From Bradyrhizobium paxllaeri (lineage in GTDB: Bacteria > Pseudomonadota > Alphaproteobacteria > Rhizobiales > Xanthobacteraceae): 64,000 bases of DNA. Location of the stretch: contig NZ_CP042968.1 in the NCBI RefSeq assembly GCF_001693515.2, positions 558,001-622,000 of the forward strand. The letters are read 5' to 3'. Below, one piece after another: positions 1-8,795 of the stretch. Position numbers and translations under genes: made by a program. Every line of letters begins with the position of its first letter. The stretch's first letter is position 1. Below the pieces are notes generated by a model. The model saw only the letters and a program-made list of their open reading frames with translations, searched no databases and was not told the DNA's origin.

Positions 1-127
1 TGCGGAAGCCGTCCAGCGCCGAGGCACCATCCGTGTAGGTCATGATGCGATAGCCTTCGGCTTCGAGCGCGATCGACACGGAAGTGAGAATGTTGCGGTC
101 ATCATCGACCAGGGCGATTGTGGGCAT
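1..127 (-). CDS. chvI: Response regulator ChvI, N-terminal part (runs off the window)
   Basis: Only the first 42 codons are inside the window. They read [16 protein letters not shown] followed by a typical receiver-domain start, with the acidic pair (DDD, residues 8-10) that binds magnesium in the phosphorylation pocket. The phosphoacceptor aspartate lies beyond the window edge. In Rhizobiales ChvI is the OmpR-type regulator paired with the ChvG kinase and acts in acid and envelope-stress adaptation. The nearby pckA matches the usual chvG-chvI/pckA neighbourhood, which is the main reason for the ChvI name rather than a generic regulator. Confidence 0.8.
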   Translation of the reverse strand, partial: MPTIALVDDDRNILTSVSIALEAEGYRIMTYTDGASALDGFR

Positions 128-343
128 GAGCCTGCTTTCGAATAAGAGAGTGGCTTAAACGGCGGGCACTTCAGCCAGACGCCGCATAAATGGGCTTCGT
201 ACACGGTCAACGAGCAATGCAAGCTGGGCTGAACTATGACCGAGTTCCGCAAAACGCCCCCAGGGAGACGCACCGTCCCCCATATAGCACCCTGTCTAGC
301 CGAGAAAAGGCCCTTTTTGCAATAAGATGGCCGGAAAGAAACC

Positions 344-1078
344 ATGCAGCCGACCGCAAATTTTGACGCTTCCAAGCTCGCTCGTTCGCTGCTGCGGCGC
401 AGCCGGCAGGGCGCGCTCGCCACGCTTATGCCTGAAAGTGGCGACCCCTACTGCTCGCTCGTTAACGTTGCGAGCCATGCCGACGCCTCGCCAATTCTGC
501 TGGTTTCGCGGCTCGCGCTGCATACGAAAAATCTCCTCGCCGATAGCCGAGTATCGCTGATGCTGGACGAGCGCGCTGCCGGCGACCCGCTGGAAGGTGC
601 GCGGATCATGCTGGCGGGCCGGGCCGAGGAGGCCACCGGGGAGCCCGCGAAAATCCTGCGCCGGCGCTATCTCAATGCCCATCCCTCCGCGGAAGCCTTC
701 GTGGATTTCAAAGATTTCTCGTTCTTCCGGATCGCCCCGTCGGGTCTGCATCTGGTCGCCGGCTTCGGCCGCATCATCGATCTCAAGCCGGCGCAGTTTC
801 TGACCGAGATCGGCGATGCCGCCGATCTGCTGGAAGCCGAGCAGGGCGCGGTGGAGCACATGAATGAGGATCACCGCGAGGCGATGAACCTCTACGCGAC
901 CCGACTGCTGGGCGCCGAATCCGCCGATTGGCGCTGCACCGGCTGCGACCCCGACGGCATGGACATGCAGGCCGACAGCGCAACGTTGCGGCTGGATTTC
1001 CCGGAGCGCGTCACCAGCGCGATGGCGCTCCGCAAGATGCTGGTGCGGCTGGCGGGCGAGGCGCGGGCCAAAGGCTGA
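344..1078 (+). CDS. HugZ-family heme utilisation / pyridoxamine-phosphate-oxidase-like protein
   Basis: A 244-residue cytosolic protein with the two-part HugZ layout. Residues about 10-150 form a split-barrel flavin-reductase-like (PNPOx-like) domain. Residues about 165-240 form a DUF2470-type domain containing the EHMNEDHREAM stretch, where this family has conserved histidines. HugZ relatives bind heme and in some species degrade it. The start follows GGAAAG at a normal distance. It stands alone between chvI and the CHAT gene on the same strand as the latter. Family assignment is firm; a heme-degrading activity is inferred from the family only. Confidence 0.82.
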   Translation: MQPTANFDASKLARSLLRRSRQGALATLMPESGDPYCSLVNVASHADASPILLVSRLALHTKNLLADSRVSLMLDERAAGDPLEGARIMLAGRAEEATGEPAKILRRRYLNAHPSAEAFVDFKDFSFFRIAPSGLHLVAGFGRIIDLKPAQFLTEIGDAADLLEAEQGAVEHMNEDHREAMNLYATRLLGAESADWRCTGCDPDGMDMQADSATLRLDFPERVTSAMALRKMLVRLAGEARAKG

Positions 1079-1190
1079 CGAAGGGCGCACAAGGGTTAAC
1101 GCCAGCCAATAGCGAACGCGGATTTGAACGGGTGCGGAAGTTTCCGCGACCTAATGCAGACCTGCGCGTAGTTGACCAGCGAAAGCCCGC

Positions 1191-3785
1191 ATGAAATCCC
1201 GCAATCGATTGATATTTTCCGTGTGCCTGGCGCTGTTGTCGGGCACGTGCCTCTCCACGCCATCGCTGGCGCAAAAGGGCGACCTCGCCGCGGTCAGCGC
1301 CAAGGTCAACGAACTCGGCCGCGCCGGCAAATATGCGGAAGCCGTGGCGCTGGCGAAGGAACAGGTGGAAAGCCTCGAAAAAAGATTCGGTCCTTTGAAC
1401 CGTGAGGTTGGCGCGGCGCTGAACAATCTGGCGCAGGCCTACGGCAATCAGGGCAGGGATGGGGAGGCGGAGCCGTTGCTCAAGCGATCCATCGCGGTGC
1501 TGGAAAAGACGACCGGTCTTGAATCGCCGGAGATCGCGGCTGCGCTGACCAATCTGGCGGCGCTGTACCAGCGCCAGCAGCGCTATGCCGACTCCGAGCC
1601 CTTGTTCAGGCGCGCGCTGTCCGTACGTGAGAGGTCGCTACCTGCCGGTCACCCGGATATCGGACAATCTCTCAACAATCTGGCGACGCATTACGAGAAG
1701 CTCGGCCGCCATGGCGATTCCGAACCGTTGTTCAAGCGGGCGCTGGCGATCTACGAAAAGGCGGCAGGCCCGGAGCATCCCGCGGTGGCGACGCTTTTGA
1801 ACAATCTCGGCCAGGTCGCCAAGGTCCAGCGCCGCTATGCCGAGGCCGAGCCGCGGATCAAGCGATCGCTGGCGATCCGCGAAAAAGTGCTGGGCCGCGA
1901 ACATCCCGATGTCGCGCGCTCGCTCAACAATCTTGCCGATCTCTATGAGCGGCAGGGCCGCTACGCCGAGGCGCAGCCGCTGTTCGAGCGCGCCTTGGCG
2001 ATCCGCGAACGCGCCGTCGGGTCCGATCATCCGGATACCGCGACGTCGACCAACAATCTGGCCTCGTTCTATCAGGCCTCGGGTCGTCCCGGCGAGGCGC
2101 TGCCATTGGTGCAGCGGCTGATCGGAAGCGGACGCGCGCAACCCCGCGCCGCGCTTCCGGTACTGGCGGATGCGGAGCGCCAGCATCTGGTGCCGCGCGA
2201 CAAGGCCGTGAACGATATGCTCAGCGTGATCCAGCGCGGCACCCAGTCCTCGGTTGCCTCGGCCGTGAACAAGCTGGCGGTGCGGCTGGCCGCGGGAAGC
2301 GATCGCCTGTCCGAACTGGTGCGCCGCGATCAGGATCTCGCTTCTGAATCGGAAGCCCTCGACAAGTCGATCGTTGCAGCGGTCTCGAAAGAGCGCTCGA
2401 AGCGCGACGCCGCTTCCGAGCAGCGCGCCCGCACCCGGCTTGCCGCTGTCGCGACCGAGCGGGCGTCACTGCAGAAGACGTTGTCGGCGGAATTTCCCAA
2501 CTACGCCGCGCTGTCGAATCCATCGCCGATGACGGTGAAGGAGATCCAGTCGCTGCTGTCGGAAAACGAAGCGCTGGTGCAGTTCGCCGTCACCGAGGTG
2601 GAAAGCTACGTCATTGCCATCACCCGCGAGAGCTTTGACTGGAAGCCGATCCCGCGCGGCGCGGAAACCTTGTCGCAGCAGGTGGCCGCGTTCCGCCGCG
2701 GGCTGGATCTCGGCAAGGCGAACGATGCCTCCGGCAAATCCGGGCTGTTCGATCTCGCACTCGCCAATGAGCTGCACGGGACGTTGCTGGCGCCGGTCGA
2801 TGCGTTGATCAAGGACAAGCCGTCGCTTCTGGTGGTGGCGTCGGGCGCGCTGACGGCGCTGCCGTTCCATTTGCTGGTGACCGAAAAGCCGGAGGCCGCC
2901 ATCCCCGAGACATTCGAGGGCTATCGCGATGCGGCCTGGCTGTTGAAGCGTCAGGCGGTCTCGATATTGCCGTCGGCCGCGAGCCTGAAAGCGCTGCGGG
3001 TGTTCGCGCGCAAGGAGCAGAGCACCAAGCCGATGACGGGCTTTGGCGATCCCATTTTCAATCCCGCTGCAAAGCCTGCCGATGGCAATCGTTCCAGGAC
3101 CGCCGCGCGCAGCCTCGCGAGCGGCGCCTACACCGATTTCTGGCAGGGCGCCGGCGTCGATCGCGCGCGGCTTTCGGATGCCTTGGCGCAACTGCCCGAT
3201 ACCGCCGATGAGCTCAACACGATCGCCAAAAATCTCGGCGTGGCGGCGGCCGACATTCATCTCGGCGAAGACGCCAGCGAAACCACGCTGAAGCGCACGC
3301 CGCTCGCCGATTACGGCATCGTCTATTTCGCCACCCACGGCCTCGTCGCCGGCGACGTGAAAGGGCTTGCCGAACCGTCGCTGGTGCTGAGCATTCCGAG
3401 GCAGCCGAGCGAATTCGATGACGGCCTGCTTACGGCAAGCGAAGTCGCGCAGTTGAAGCTCAACGCCGATTGGGTGGTGCTGTCAGCCTGCAACACCATC
3501 GCCGGCGACAAGCCCGGCGCCGAGGCGCTTTCGGGACTGGCGCGATCTTTCTTCTATGCCGGCGCGCGGGCGCTCTTGGTGTCGCACTGGGCGGTCAGTT
3601 CGGAGGCCGCCACGCGGCTATCGATATCGACCTTCGACCGCCTGAAGGGCGATCCCAAGCTCGGGCGCGCCGAGGCGCTGCGGCAGGCCATGCTGGCCTA
3701 TCTCAACGACCCGTCCTCGCCGCGCAATGCCTATCCGGCGTACTGGGCGCCGTTTGCGTTGATCGGAGAGGGCGCCACGCGCTGA
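1191..3785 (+). CDS. Exported TPR-CHAT domain protein (putative cysteine peptidase)
   Basis: An 864-residue protein in three parts. Residues 1-28 are a signal peptide (positive start, hydrophobic core, cleavage near SLAQ). Residues about 45-310 carry about six 42-residue tetratricopeptide repeats of the kinesin-light-chain type, each with a LNNLA-like helix and an AEPLFKRAL-like helix. After a helical linker, residues about 530-860 form a CHAT domain. The caspase-like dyad is intact: His716 in FATHGL and Cys767 in LSACNT. CHAT proteins are caspase/separase relatives, and TPRs usually bind the substrate or activator. Export would place this one in the periplasm or envelope. No toxin, CRISPR or NACHT partner lies nearby. 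Substrate is unknown. Confidence 0.88.
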   Translation: MKSRNRLIFSVCLALLSGTCLSTPSLAQKGDLAAVSAKVNELGRAGKYAEAVALAKEQVESLEKRFGPLNREVGAALNNLAQAYGNQGRDGEAEPLLKRSIAVLEKTTGLESPEIAAALTNLAALYQRQQRYADSEPLFRRALSVRERSLPAGHPDIGQSLNNLATHYEKLGRHGDSEPLFKRALAIYEKAAGPEHPAVATLLNNLGQVAKVQRRYAEAEPRIKRSLAIREKVLGREHPDVARSLNNLADLYERQGRYAEAQPLFERALAIRERAVGSDHPDTATSTNNLASFYQASGRPGEALPLVQRLIGSGRAQPRAALPVLADAERQHLVPRDKAVNDMLSVIQRGTQSSVASAVNKLAVRLAAGSDRLSELVRRDQDLASESEALDKSIVAAVSKERSKRDAASEQRARTRLAAVATERASLQKTLSAEFPNYAALSNPSPMTVKEIQSLLSENEALVQFAVTEVESYVIAITRESFDWKPIPRGAETLSQQVAAFRRGLDLGKANDASGKSGLFDLALANELHGTLLAPVDALIKDKPSLLVVASGALTALPFHLLVTEKPEAAIPETFEGYRDAAWLLKRQAVSILPSAASLKALRVFARKEQSTKPMTGFGDPIFNPAAKPADGNRSRTAARSLASGAYTDFWQGAGVDRARLSDALAQLPDTADELNTIAKNLGVAAADIHLGEDASETTLKRTPLADYGIVYFATHGLVAGDVKGLAEPSLVLSIPRQPSEFDDGLLTASEVAQLKLNADWVVLSACNTIAGDKPGAEALSGLARSFFYAGARALLVSHWAVSSEAATRLSISTFDRLKGDPKLGRAEALRQAMLAYLNDPSSPRNAYPAYWAPFALIGEGATR

Positions 3786-4076
3786 AAAATTTCGATGGTG
3801 CGACGCAACAATTCCGACCTCTGCCGCGTTGAGACGGATGGTCGCGCAACCATGGCGGCAAACGAACAAGAAGCGCCGCAGCAAGCGATTGATGCAGATC
3901 AACCGCCCTTGCCTGCATAAACCAATTCGCGTGGATCGGCTTGGCAAGCCCGGCGTTCATCAGTATTAGGTCGCCGGACCGAGGCCGAAAGGCTATATTC
4001 ACAGAGGTCACCGCGACAGAGCGCGTCAAGCGACAAGCGCGCGACGAGTGTAACGCGGGTTCGAGGAGGAGTCTTC

Positions 4077-5693
4077 GTGCAAGAGACGGGTCTACGCAAC
4101 GGTGCCTTCGGCGCTGACAAATTCGGCTTAAAAAATCTCAAGACGGTGCACTGGAATCTCGGTGCGCCGCAGCTTTATCAATACTCACTCGCGGCAGGCG
4201 AGGCCGTGCTGTCGGCGGACGGCGCGTTGTGCGCTGACACCGGCGAGTTCACCGGCCGCAGCCCCAAGGACAAGTTCACGGTTCGCGATGGGACCACCGA
4301 CAAGAACATGTGGTGGGCCGGCAACCAGTCGATCACCTCGGAGCAGTTCTCGGCACTCTATACCGACTTCCTCAAGCATGCCGAAGGCATGACGCTGTTC
4401 GCGCAGGATCTCTATGGCGGCGCCGATCCGAGCTTCCAGATCAAGACCCGCGTGTTCACCGAGCTTGCGTGGCACTCGCTGTTCATCCGCACGCTGCTGA
4501 TCCGCCCCGAAGTTTCGGCGCTGCGCGATTTCGTGCCTGAACTCACCATCATCGACTTGCCGAGCTTCCGCGCCGATCCGAAACGTCACGGCGTGCGCTC
4601 GGAGAACGTCGTCGCGATCGATTTCGCCCGCAAGATCGTCCTGATCGGCGGGTCTTATTATGCCGGTGAGATGAAGAAGTCGGTCTTCACCACGCTGAAC
4701 TATTATCTGCCCGCCAAGGGCGTGCTGCCGATGCACTGCTCGGCCAATGTCGGGCCCAAGGGCGACACCGCGATCTTCTTCGGGCTATCCGGCACCGGCA
4801 AGACCACGCTGTCGGCCGATCCGAACCGCACGCTGATCGGCGACGACGAGCACGGCTGGGGCAATGATGGCGTCTTCAATTTCGAAGGCGGCTGCTACGC
4901 CAAGTGCATCAAGCTGTCGAAGGAAGCCGAGCCGCAGATCTTTGCCGCGAGCAACCGCTTCGGCGCCGTGCTGGAAAACGTGGTGCTCGGCGAAGACAAC
5001 CGGGTGCCCGATTTTGACGATGGTTCGAAGACGGAAAATACCCGCTCGGCCTATCCGCTCGACTTCATCCCGAACGCTTCGCGTACCGGCCGCGCCGGCC
5101 AGCCGAAGAACGTCGTGATGCTGGCGGCCGATGCCTTCGGCGTGTTGCCGCCGATCGCCAAGCTTTCGCCGGCGCAGGCGATGTATCACTTCCTGTCCGG
5201 CTATACCGCGAAGGTCGCGGGCACCGAGCGCGGTCTCGGCAACGAGCCGCAGCCGGAATTCTCCACCTGCTTTGGTTCGCCGTTCCTGCCGCTCGATCCT
5301 TCCGTCTACGGCAACATGCTGCGCGAGCTGATCGCCAAGCACAATGTCGATTGCTGGCTGGTCAACACCGGCTGGACCGGCGGCAAATTCGGCACCGGCA
5401 GCCGCATGCCGATCAAGGTGACGCGTGCGCTGCTCACCGCGGCGCTCGACGGCTCCTTGCGCAACGTCGAATTCCGCACCGACAAGTATTTCGGTTTCGC
5501 GGTACCGACCGCGCTGCCGGGCGTGCCGAGCGAGATCCTCGATCCCGTTAACACCTGGAAGGACAAGGCCGAGTTCGACAAGACCGCGCGCGCACTGGTC
5601 GGCATGTTCCAGAAGAACTTTGCCAAGTTCGAAGCCCAAGTCGACGCCGAAGTCCGCGCCGCCGCGCCGGACACCAAGCTCGCGGCGGAGTAA
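4077..5693 (+). CDS. pckA: Phosphoenolpyruvate carboxykinase (ATP)
   Basis: A 538-residue cytosolic enzyme, the usual length of ATP-dependent PEPCK. It converts oxaloacetate plus ATP to phosphoenolpyruvate and CO2, the entry step of gluconeogenesis from C4 acids. Visible motifs are the PEPCK-specific segment around residues 195-210, the P-loop [14 protein letters not shown] near residue 240 and the kinase-2 metal site GDDEHGW near residue 260. The start is GTG, preceded by a strong GAGGAGG at 4063-4069. It is followed directly by a hairpin terminator, so it is probably a single-gene unit. The 291-bp upstream gap presumably holds its promoter, though I cannot point to one. Confidence 0.97.
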   Translation: MQETGLRNGAFGADKFGLKNLKTVHWNLGAPQLYQYSLAAGEAVLSADGALCADTGEFTGRSPKDKFTVRDGTTDKNMWWAGNQSITSEQFSALYTDFLKHAEGMTLFAQDLYGGADPSFQIKTRVFTELAWHSLFIRTLLIRPEVSALRDFVPELTIIDLPSFRADPKRHGVRSENVVAIDFARKIVLIGGSYYAGEMKKSVFTTLNYYLPAKGVLPMHCSANVGPKGDTAIFFGLSGTGKTTLSADPNRTLIGDDEHGWGNDGVFNFEGGCYAKCIKLSKEAEPQIFAASNRFGAVLENVVLGEDNRVPDFDDGSKTENTRSAYPLDFIPNASRTGRAGQPKNVVMLAADAFGVLPPIAKLSPAQAMYHFLSGYTAKVAGTERGLGNEPQPEFSTCFGSPFLPLDPSVYGNMLRELIAKHNVDCWLVNTGWTGGKFGTGSRMPIKVTRALLTAALDGSLRNVEFRTDKYFGFAVPTALPGVPSEILDPVNTWKDKAEFDKTARALVGMFQKNFAKFEAQVDAEVRAAAPDTKLAAE

Positions 5694-5720
5694 CTGCATC
5701 GGATCATCCGAGAACGACGA

Positions 5721-5748
5721 GGGCGGCCGCGAGGCCGCCCTTTTCGTT
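5721..5748 (+). terminator. Rho-independent terminator of pckA
   Basis: A perfect 7-bp GC stem (GGGCGGC / GCCGCCC) with a short loop (CGCGAG) is followed by TTTTCGTTT. It begins 27 bp after the pckA stop. It sits between convergent genes, since the sigma factor on the minus strand ends at 5749, so it may help insulate both. Confidence 0.85.
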
Positions 5749-6360
5749 TCAGGCGGCACTCTGCGTTCTCGCCTCGATAGAGGCAAACATCGTGGCGCGC
5801 AGTTCCAGCAGCGCCCGCCGCAAATGCGTCTTGACGGTATTGGCGGGAATGCCGAGCCGCTTCGACAGGTCGTGGCGGCTCTTGTCCCTGAGATACGCCT
5901 GCATGATCAGCTGGCGCTTGTGTTCGGGTAGTCGCGCGAACGCCGCCAGCGCCTTCGGACGCAGCCGCGCGAGATGGATTTCGTCGACCGGATCGGGATC
6001 GCTCGACGCGAACGCGGCGATCTTGTCCTCCGCTTCGAGCGCCTCGAGCTGGCGTTTCCGTAAACTGTCGATGGCGCCATGCCTGACGATGGTCGCCATC
6101 CAGGTCATCGGCGAGGCGATCGCAGGATCGTAGCTTGCGGCGTGACGCCAGATCTTCAGATAGCTCTCCTGCAGCACATCCTCGGCCAGCGCCCGGTCCC
6201 TCAGGACGCGAAGGGCGATGCCGAGCAGCTTGGCGTGGGTGAGGCCGTAGAGCCTTGCGAAGGCGGATTTGTTGCCGCCAGCGACGTCCGCGAGCAATTG
6301 CAGAAGAAGCGCTCTGCCGTCCTGTTGTCCGGTCGTACCCTGCGGCGTCGCGTTCACCAT
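5749..6360 (-). CDS. ECF-type RNA polymerase sigma factor
   Basis: About 203 residues from the ATG at 6360, preceded by GGGGA. The open frame extends further upstream but without a good start. Region 2 is seen in DVLQESYLKIWRHA and the following TWMATIVRHGAIDSLRKR, the helix that melts the -10. Region 4 is the C-terminal helix-turn-helix (SKRLGIPANTVKTHLRRAL) that reads the -35. No sigma region 1 or 3 is present, as expected for group 4. No anti-sigma gene is adjacent in its own direction. It diverges from a second ECF gene across 244 bp, so the two may share control elements. Confidence 0.87.
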   Translation of the reverse strand: MVNATPQGTTGQQDGRALLLQLLADVAGGNKSAFARLYGLTHAKLLGIALRVLRDRALAEDVLQESYLKIWRHAASYDPAIASPMTWMATIVRHGAIDSLRKRQLEALEAEDKIAAFASSDPDPVDEIHLARLRPKALAAFARLPEHKRQLIMQAYLRDKSRHDLSKRLGIPANTVKTHLRRALLELRATMFASIEARTQSAA

Positions 6361-6431
6361 GGTTTCCCCAACTCGATTTTCTGACCACCTGCTCGCAAAC
6401 ATCCCGCGTTGAGCAGGCCTTATCCCGCCAG

Positions 6432-6457
6432 TACGGATGGCCCGCAAAAAAAGTTTC
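6432..6457 (-). promoter_or_regulatory. Candidate ECF promoter upstream of the minus-strand sigma gene
   Basis: On the minus strand GAAAC (6457-6453), a T-run, then CGTA (6435-6432) separated by 17 bases resembles the GGAAC-N16-CGTC form of many ECF promoters. It lies about 70 bp upstream of the start codon, which would suit autoregulation. The match is imperfect and the call is speculative. Confidence 0.3.
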
Positions 6458-6511
6458 GGCCCCCGGGGCACCGGCGATGATTTTTTGGCCGCCGGCGGCA
6501 ACGCCTGCTTT

Positions 6512-6535
6512 GAAACCTCGGCCCGTTGAACCGTA
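6512..6535 (+). promoter_or_regulatory. Candidate ECF promoter upstream of the plus-strand sigma gene
   Basis: GAAAC at 6512-6516 and CGTA at 6532-6535, 15 bases apart, mirror the element found for the divergent sigma gene and lie about 70 bp before the start at 6605. The spacing is one short of typical, so this is weak evidence for shared or self regulation. Confidence 0.25.
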
Positions 6536-6604
6536 GCTTCCTGAGCCCTATAGTTCGCGAGGAACAGCCACCCTTGATTGTGCATCCGGCCTATCCCGCT
6601 CAGA

Positions 6605-7153
6605 ATGCGACAGATTTCCGAGGACGATTTGGGGCAGGTGCTCAGGTCTGTCGCCCAAGGCGACCGGGCGGCGTTTCGTCGGCTCTACGAGCAGACAGGC
6701 CCGACGCTATTCGGGATTTGCAGTCGGATGCTGCGCGACCGCAACGCCGCCGAGGACGCCTTTCAGGAGGCGATGCTGCGGATCTGGCAAAAATCCTATC
6801 TGTTCGATCCCGCCAGAGGCGGTGCCATGAGCTGGATGGTGACGGTTGTGCGTCGGGTGGCGCTCGACCGGCTGCCGGCGCGGCGGACAGCGCCGGTATC
6901 GCTGACCGACGAGAGCGTCGTGGCCGTGCTCGAAGCGCTGTCAAACCAGGTGCCGTACGATCCCGCGCTGGCGCCGGACTTGCGAAAGTGCCTCGGCCTT
7001 CTGGAACAAAACTACCGGCAATCCGTGCTTTTGGCCTACTATTACGGCTTGAGCTACGAGGAGCTGGCCGCGCATTCAGCCGTTCCGGTTGGAACGATCA
7101 GGACCTGGATTCACCGTGCTGTTGAGAAGTTGCAGCTATGTCTAAGCCAGTGA
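6605..7153 (+). CDS. ECF-type RNA polymerase sigma factor paired with a cupin anti-sigma factor
   Basis: About 182 residues from MRQISEDDLGQ. An in-frame ATG at 6578 is nine codons earlier and cannot be excluded. Region 2 is AEDAFQEAMLRIWQKS with SWMVTVVRRVALDRL. Region 4 is LSYEELAAHSAVPVGTIRTW. It resembles the RpoE/ChrR group, whose Rhodobacter member answers singlet oxygen. Its last 16 bases overlap the start of the anti-sigma gene, a sign of translational coupling. It is divergent from another ECF gene. The stimulus here is not visible from sequence. Confidence 0.87.
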   Translation: MRQISEDDLGQVLRSVAQGDRAAFRRLYEQTGPTLFGICSRMLRDRNAAEDAFQEAMLRIWQKSYLFDPARGGAMSWMVTVVRRVALDRLPARRTAPVSLTDESVVAVLEALSNQVPYDPALAPDLRKCLGLLEQNYRQSVLLAYYYGLSYEELAAHSAVPVGTIRTWIHRAVEKLQLCLSQ

Positions 7154-7692
7154 ACCCCGGGGCCCACGATGCCGCCGAATATGTCCTCGGGCTGCTCGGC
7201 GAGGAGGCGAGAAGCGCCTTCGCGCAGCGACTGAAAGCGGACGAAGCGCTGCGGGCCCAGGTCGAATATTGGGAGAGCATGTTTGCCAATCTGCCGGCGG
7301 GAGAGGCCGAGCCGCCGCCGTCAGGGCTGTTCGAAAAGATTCTTGGCCGGATCGAGGGTGCGGGCGCCGACCTGCCGGGCACCGTGACCAAACGCGCGGG
7401 GACGGCGAACTGGTTCGAGGTCAGCCCGGGCATCCAGGGTCGTTTGCTGCACGTCGATCGCGCGCAGAACCGGCAACATCTGTTGATCCGGATGGCGCCC
7501 GGCGCGTCCTATCAGCCGCACGCGCATGACGCCGACGAGCACACGCTTGTCATCGAAGGCGATCTCTCGTTCGGCGATCTCAATCTGAGGGCAGGCGACT
7601 TCCACGTCGCGACGCCGTCATCCTCGCACCCGCCGGGACGCACCGTGAATGGCTGTCTGGTGCACGTCATCATGAGCCTCGATCAGCGCTAG
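7138..7692 (+). CDS. Cupin-containing anti-sigma factor, ChrR-like
   Basis: A 184-residue soluble protein. Residues about 8-50 (HDAAEYVLGLLGEEAR..., ending near VEYWE) look like the sigma-binding helices of RskA-type anti-sigma factors. Residues about 95-180 form a cupin barrel with probable metal ligands in PHAHDADEH and a later His in PSSSH. That is the ChrR C-terminal arrangement. The N-terminal part has no cysteines, so the His-Cys zinc site of classical ChrR is absent. No membrane segment is present, unlike RskA. It overlaps the sigma gene by 16 bp and is very likely its regulator. Confidence 0.8.
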   Translation: MSKPVNPGAHDAAEYVLGLLGEEARSAFAQRLKADEALRAQVEYWESMFANLPAGEAEPPPSGLFEKILGRIEGAGADLPGTVTKRAGTANWFEVSPGIQGRLLHVDRAQNRQHLLIRMAPGASYQPHAHDADEHTLVIEGDLSFGDLNLRAGDFHVATPSSSHPPGRTVNGCLVHVIMSLDQR

Positions 7693-7694
7693 AG

Positions 7695-8678
7695 TTAGCC
7701 GCCCGGCGCAGAGCCGTTGCCCGGTAACATCGCATTGCTCGGCGTCCGCCGGTCGGTGATTTGCAATCCGAACAGGCTGCCGATCAGCTCGACGGCAACG
7801 CGCGCGGTGCGGCCGCGCTCGTCGAGGAACGGGTTGAGCTCGACGACATCGACCGAGCGCACCAGCCCGGAATCGTGCAGCAGCTCCATGATCAAGTGCG
7901 CCTCGCGATAGGTCGCGCCGCCCGGCACCGTGGTGCCGACGCCGGGGGCGACCGTGGGATCGAGGAAGTCGACGTCGAAGGAAACATGCAACACACCGTT
8001 CCGCGCCCGCACGCGTTCGATCACCTTGCGGATCAGGACGCCGACGCCGAACTCGTCGATCGCGCGCATGTCGGCGATCGCGACGCGGCGCTCGAACACC
8101 AGCTTCTTCTCCTCAGGATCGATCGAGCGGATGCCGAACAGGTCGAGCTGGTCCGGGCCGATCGAGGCGCGGGGCGTGCCGCCGAGCAGATCGTCGAGGC
8201 CGCCTTCGCCGCACAGGAACGCGGCCGACATGCCGTGCATGTTGCCGGTCTCCGTCGTCTGCGGCGTGTTGTAGTCGGCGTGGGCATCGACCCAGAGCAC
8301 GAACAGCGGCCGGCCCTGTTCCTGCCAATGGCGCGCGACGCCGTTCACCGATCCCATCGACAGCGAATGATCGCCGCCCATGAAGATCGGAACGGCGCCC
8401 GAACGCGCCAGCGCATAGGAACGTTCGCTGAGTGCGCGAATCCAGCCCTTGATCGTGTCGTAATATTTGGCGTTCGCGGGCGGCGGTCCTTCGGCGGGAG
8501 CAGGGCCGGGCTTGGCCATGTTGCCATGGTCCTCGACGGCAAAGCCGAGCTGATCGAGGATGCGGCCGATCCCCGCGGTACGCAGCGCATCCGGTCCCAT
8601 CAGGGTGCCGAGTTGCGAGGCGCCGATTTCGATGGGAACGCCGAGCAGGGCGATGCGGGGAACGTTGGCGTCGGACAT
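7695..8678 (-). CDS. rocF: Arginase
   Basis: A 327-residue ureohydrolase starting at MSDANVPRIAL; the upstream open frame reads through a repeat and is rejected. It hydrolyses arginine to ornithine and urea using a binuclear manganese site. The ligand motifs are all present: GGDHSLSMGS, WVDAHADYNTP and SFDVDFLDP. The C-terminal VVELNPFLDERGRTA is arginase-typical and favours arginase over agmatinase. It ends 2 bp from the convergent anti-sigma gene. It is probably a single-gene unit for arginine catabolism. Confidence 0.93.
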   Translation of the reverse strand: MSDANVPRIALLGVPIEIGASQLGTLMGPDALRTAGIGRILDQLGFAVEDHGNMAKPGPAPAEGPPPANAKYYDTIKGWIRALSERSYALARSGAVPIFMGGDHSLSMGSVNGVARHWQEQGRPLFVLWVDAHADYNTPQTTETGNMHGMSAAFLCGEGGLDDLLGGTPRASIGPDQLDLFGIRSIDPEEKKLVFERRVAIADMRAIDEFGVGVLIRKVIERVRARNGVLHVSFDVDFLDPTVAPGVGTTVPGGATYREAHLIMELLHDSGLVRSVDVVELNPFLDERGRTARVAVELIGSLFGLQITDRRTPSNAMLPGNGSAPGG

Positions 8679-8700
8679 GCGGCCGCCTTTCGATAGAGCC

Positions 8701-8792
8701 GTAGGGTGGGCAAAGCGAAGCGTGCCCACCCTTTCCAGGTAACGATCGGATACATGGTGGGCACGGCGCTGCGCGCCTTTGCCCACCCTACG
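8701..8792. repeat. GTAGGGTGGGCAAAG palindromic intergenic repeat
   Basis: GTAGGGTGGGCAAAG at the left is mirrored by CTTTGCCCACCCTAC at the right, with inner copies of GTGCCCACC / GGTGGGCAC. This is a dispersed intergenic repeat type familiar from Bradyrhizobium. It fills the gap between the thioesterase and arginase genes. Confidence 0.8.
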
Positions 8793-8795
8793 CCA

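Noticed and set aside
1191..3785. TPR-CHAT as a type III-E CRISPR Craspase subunit
   Set aside because: No gRAMP/Cas7-11 or array is in the window and the protein has a signal peptide.
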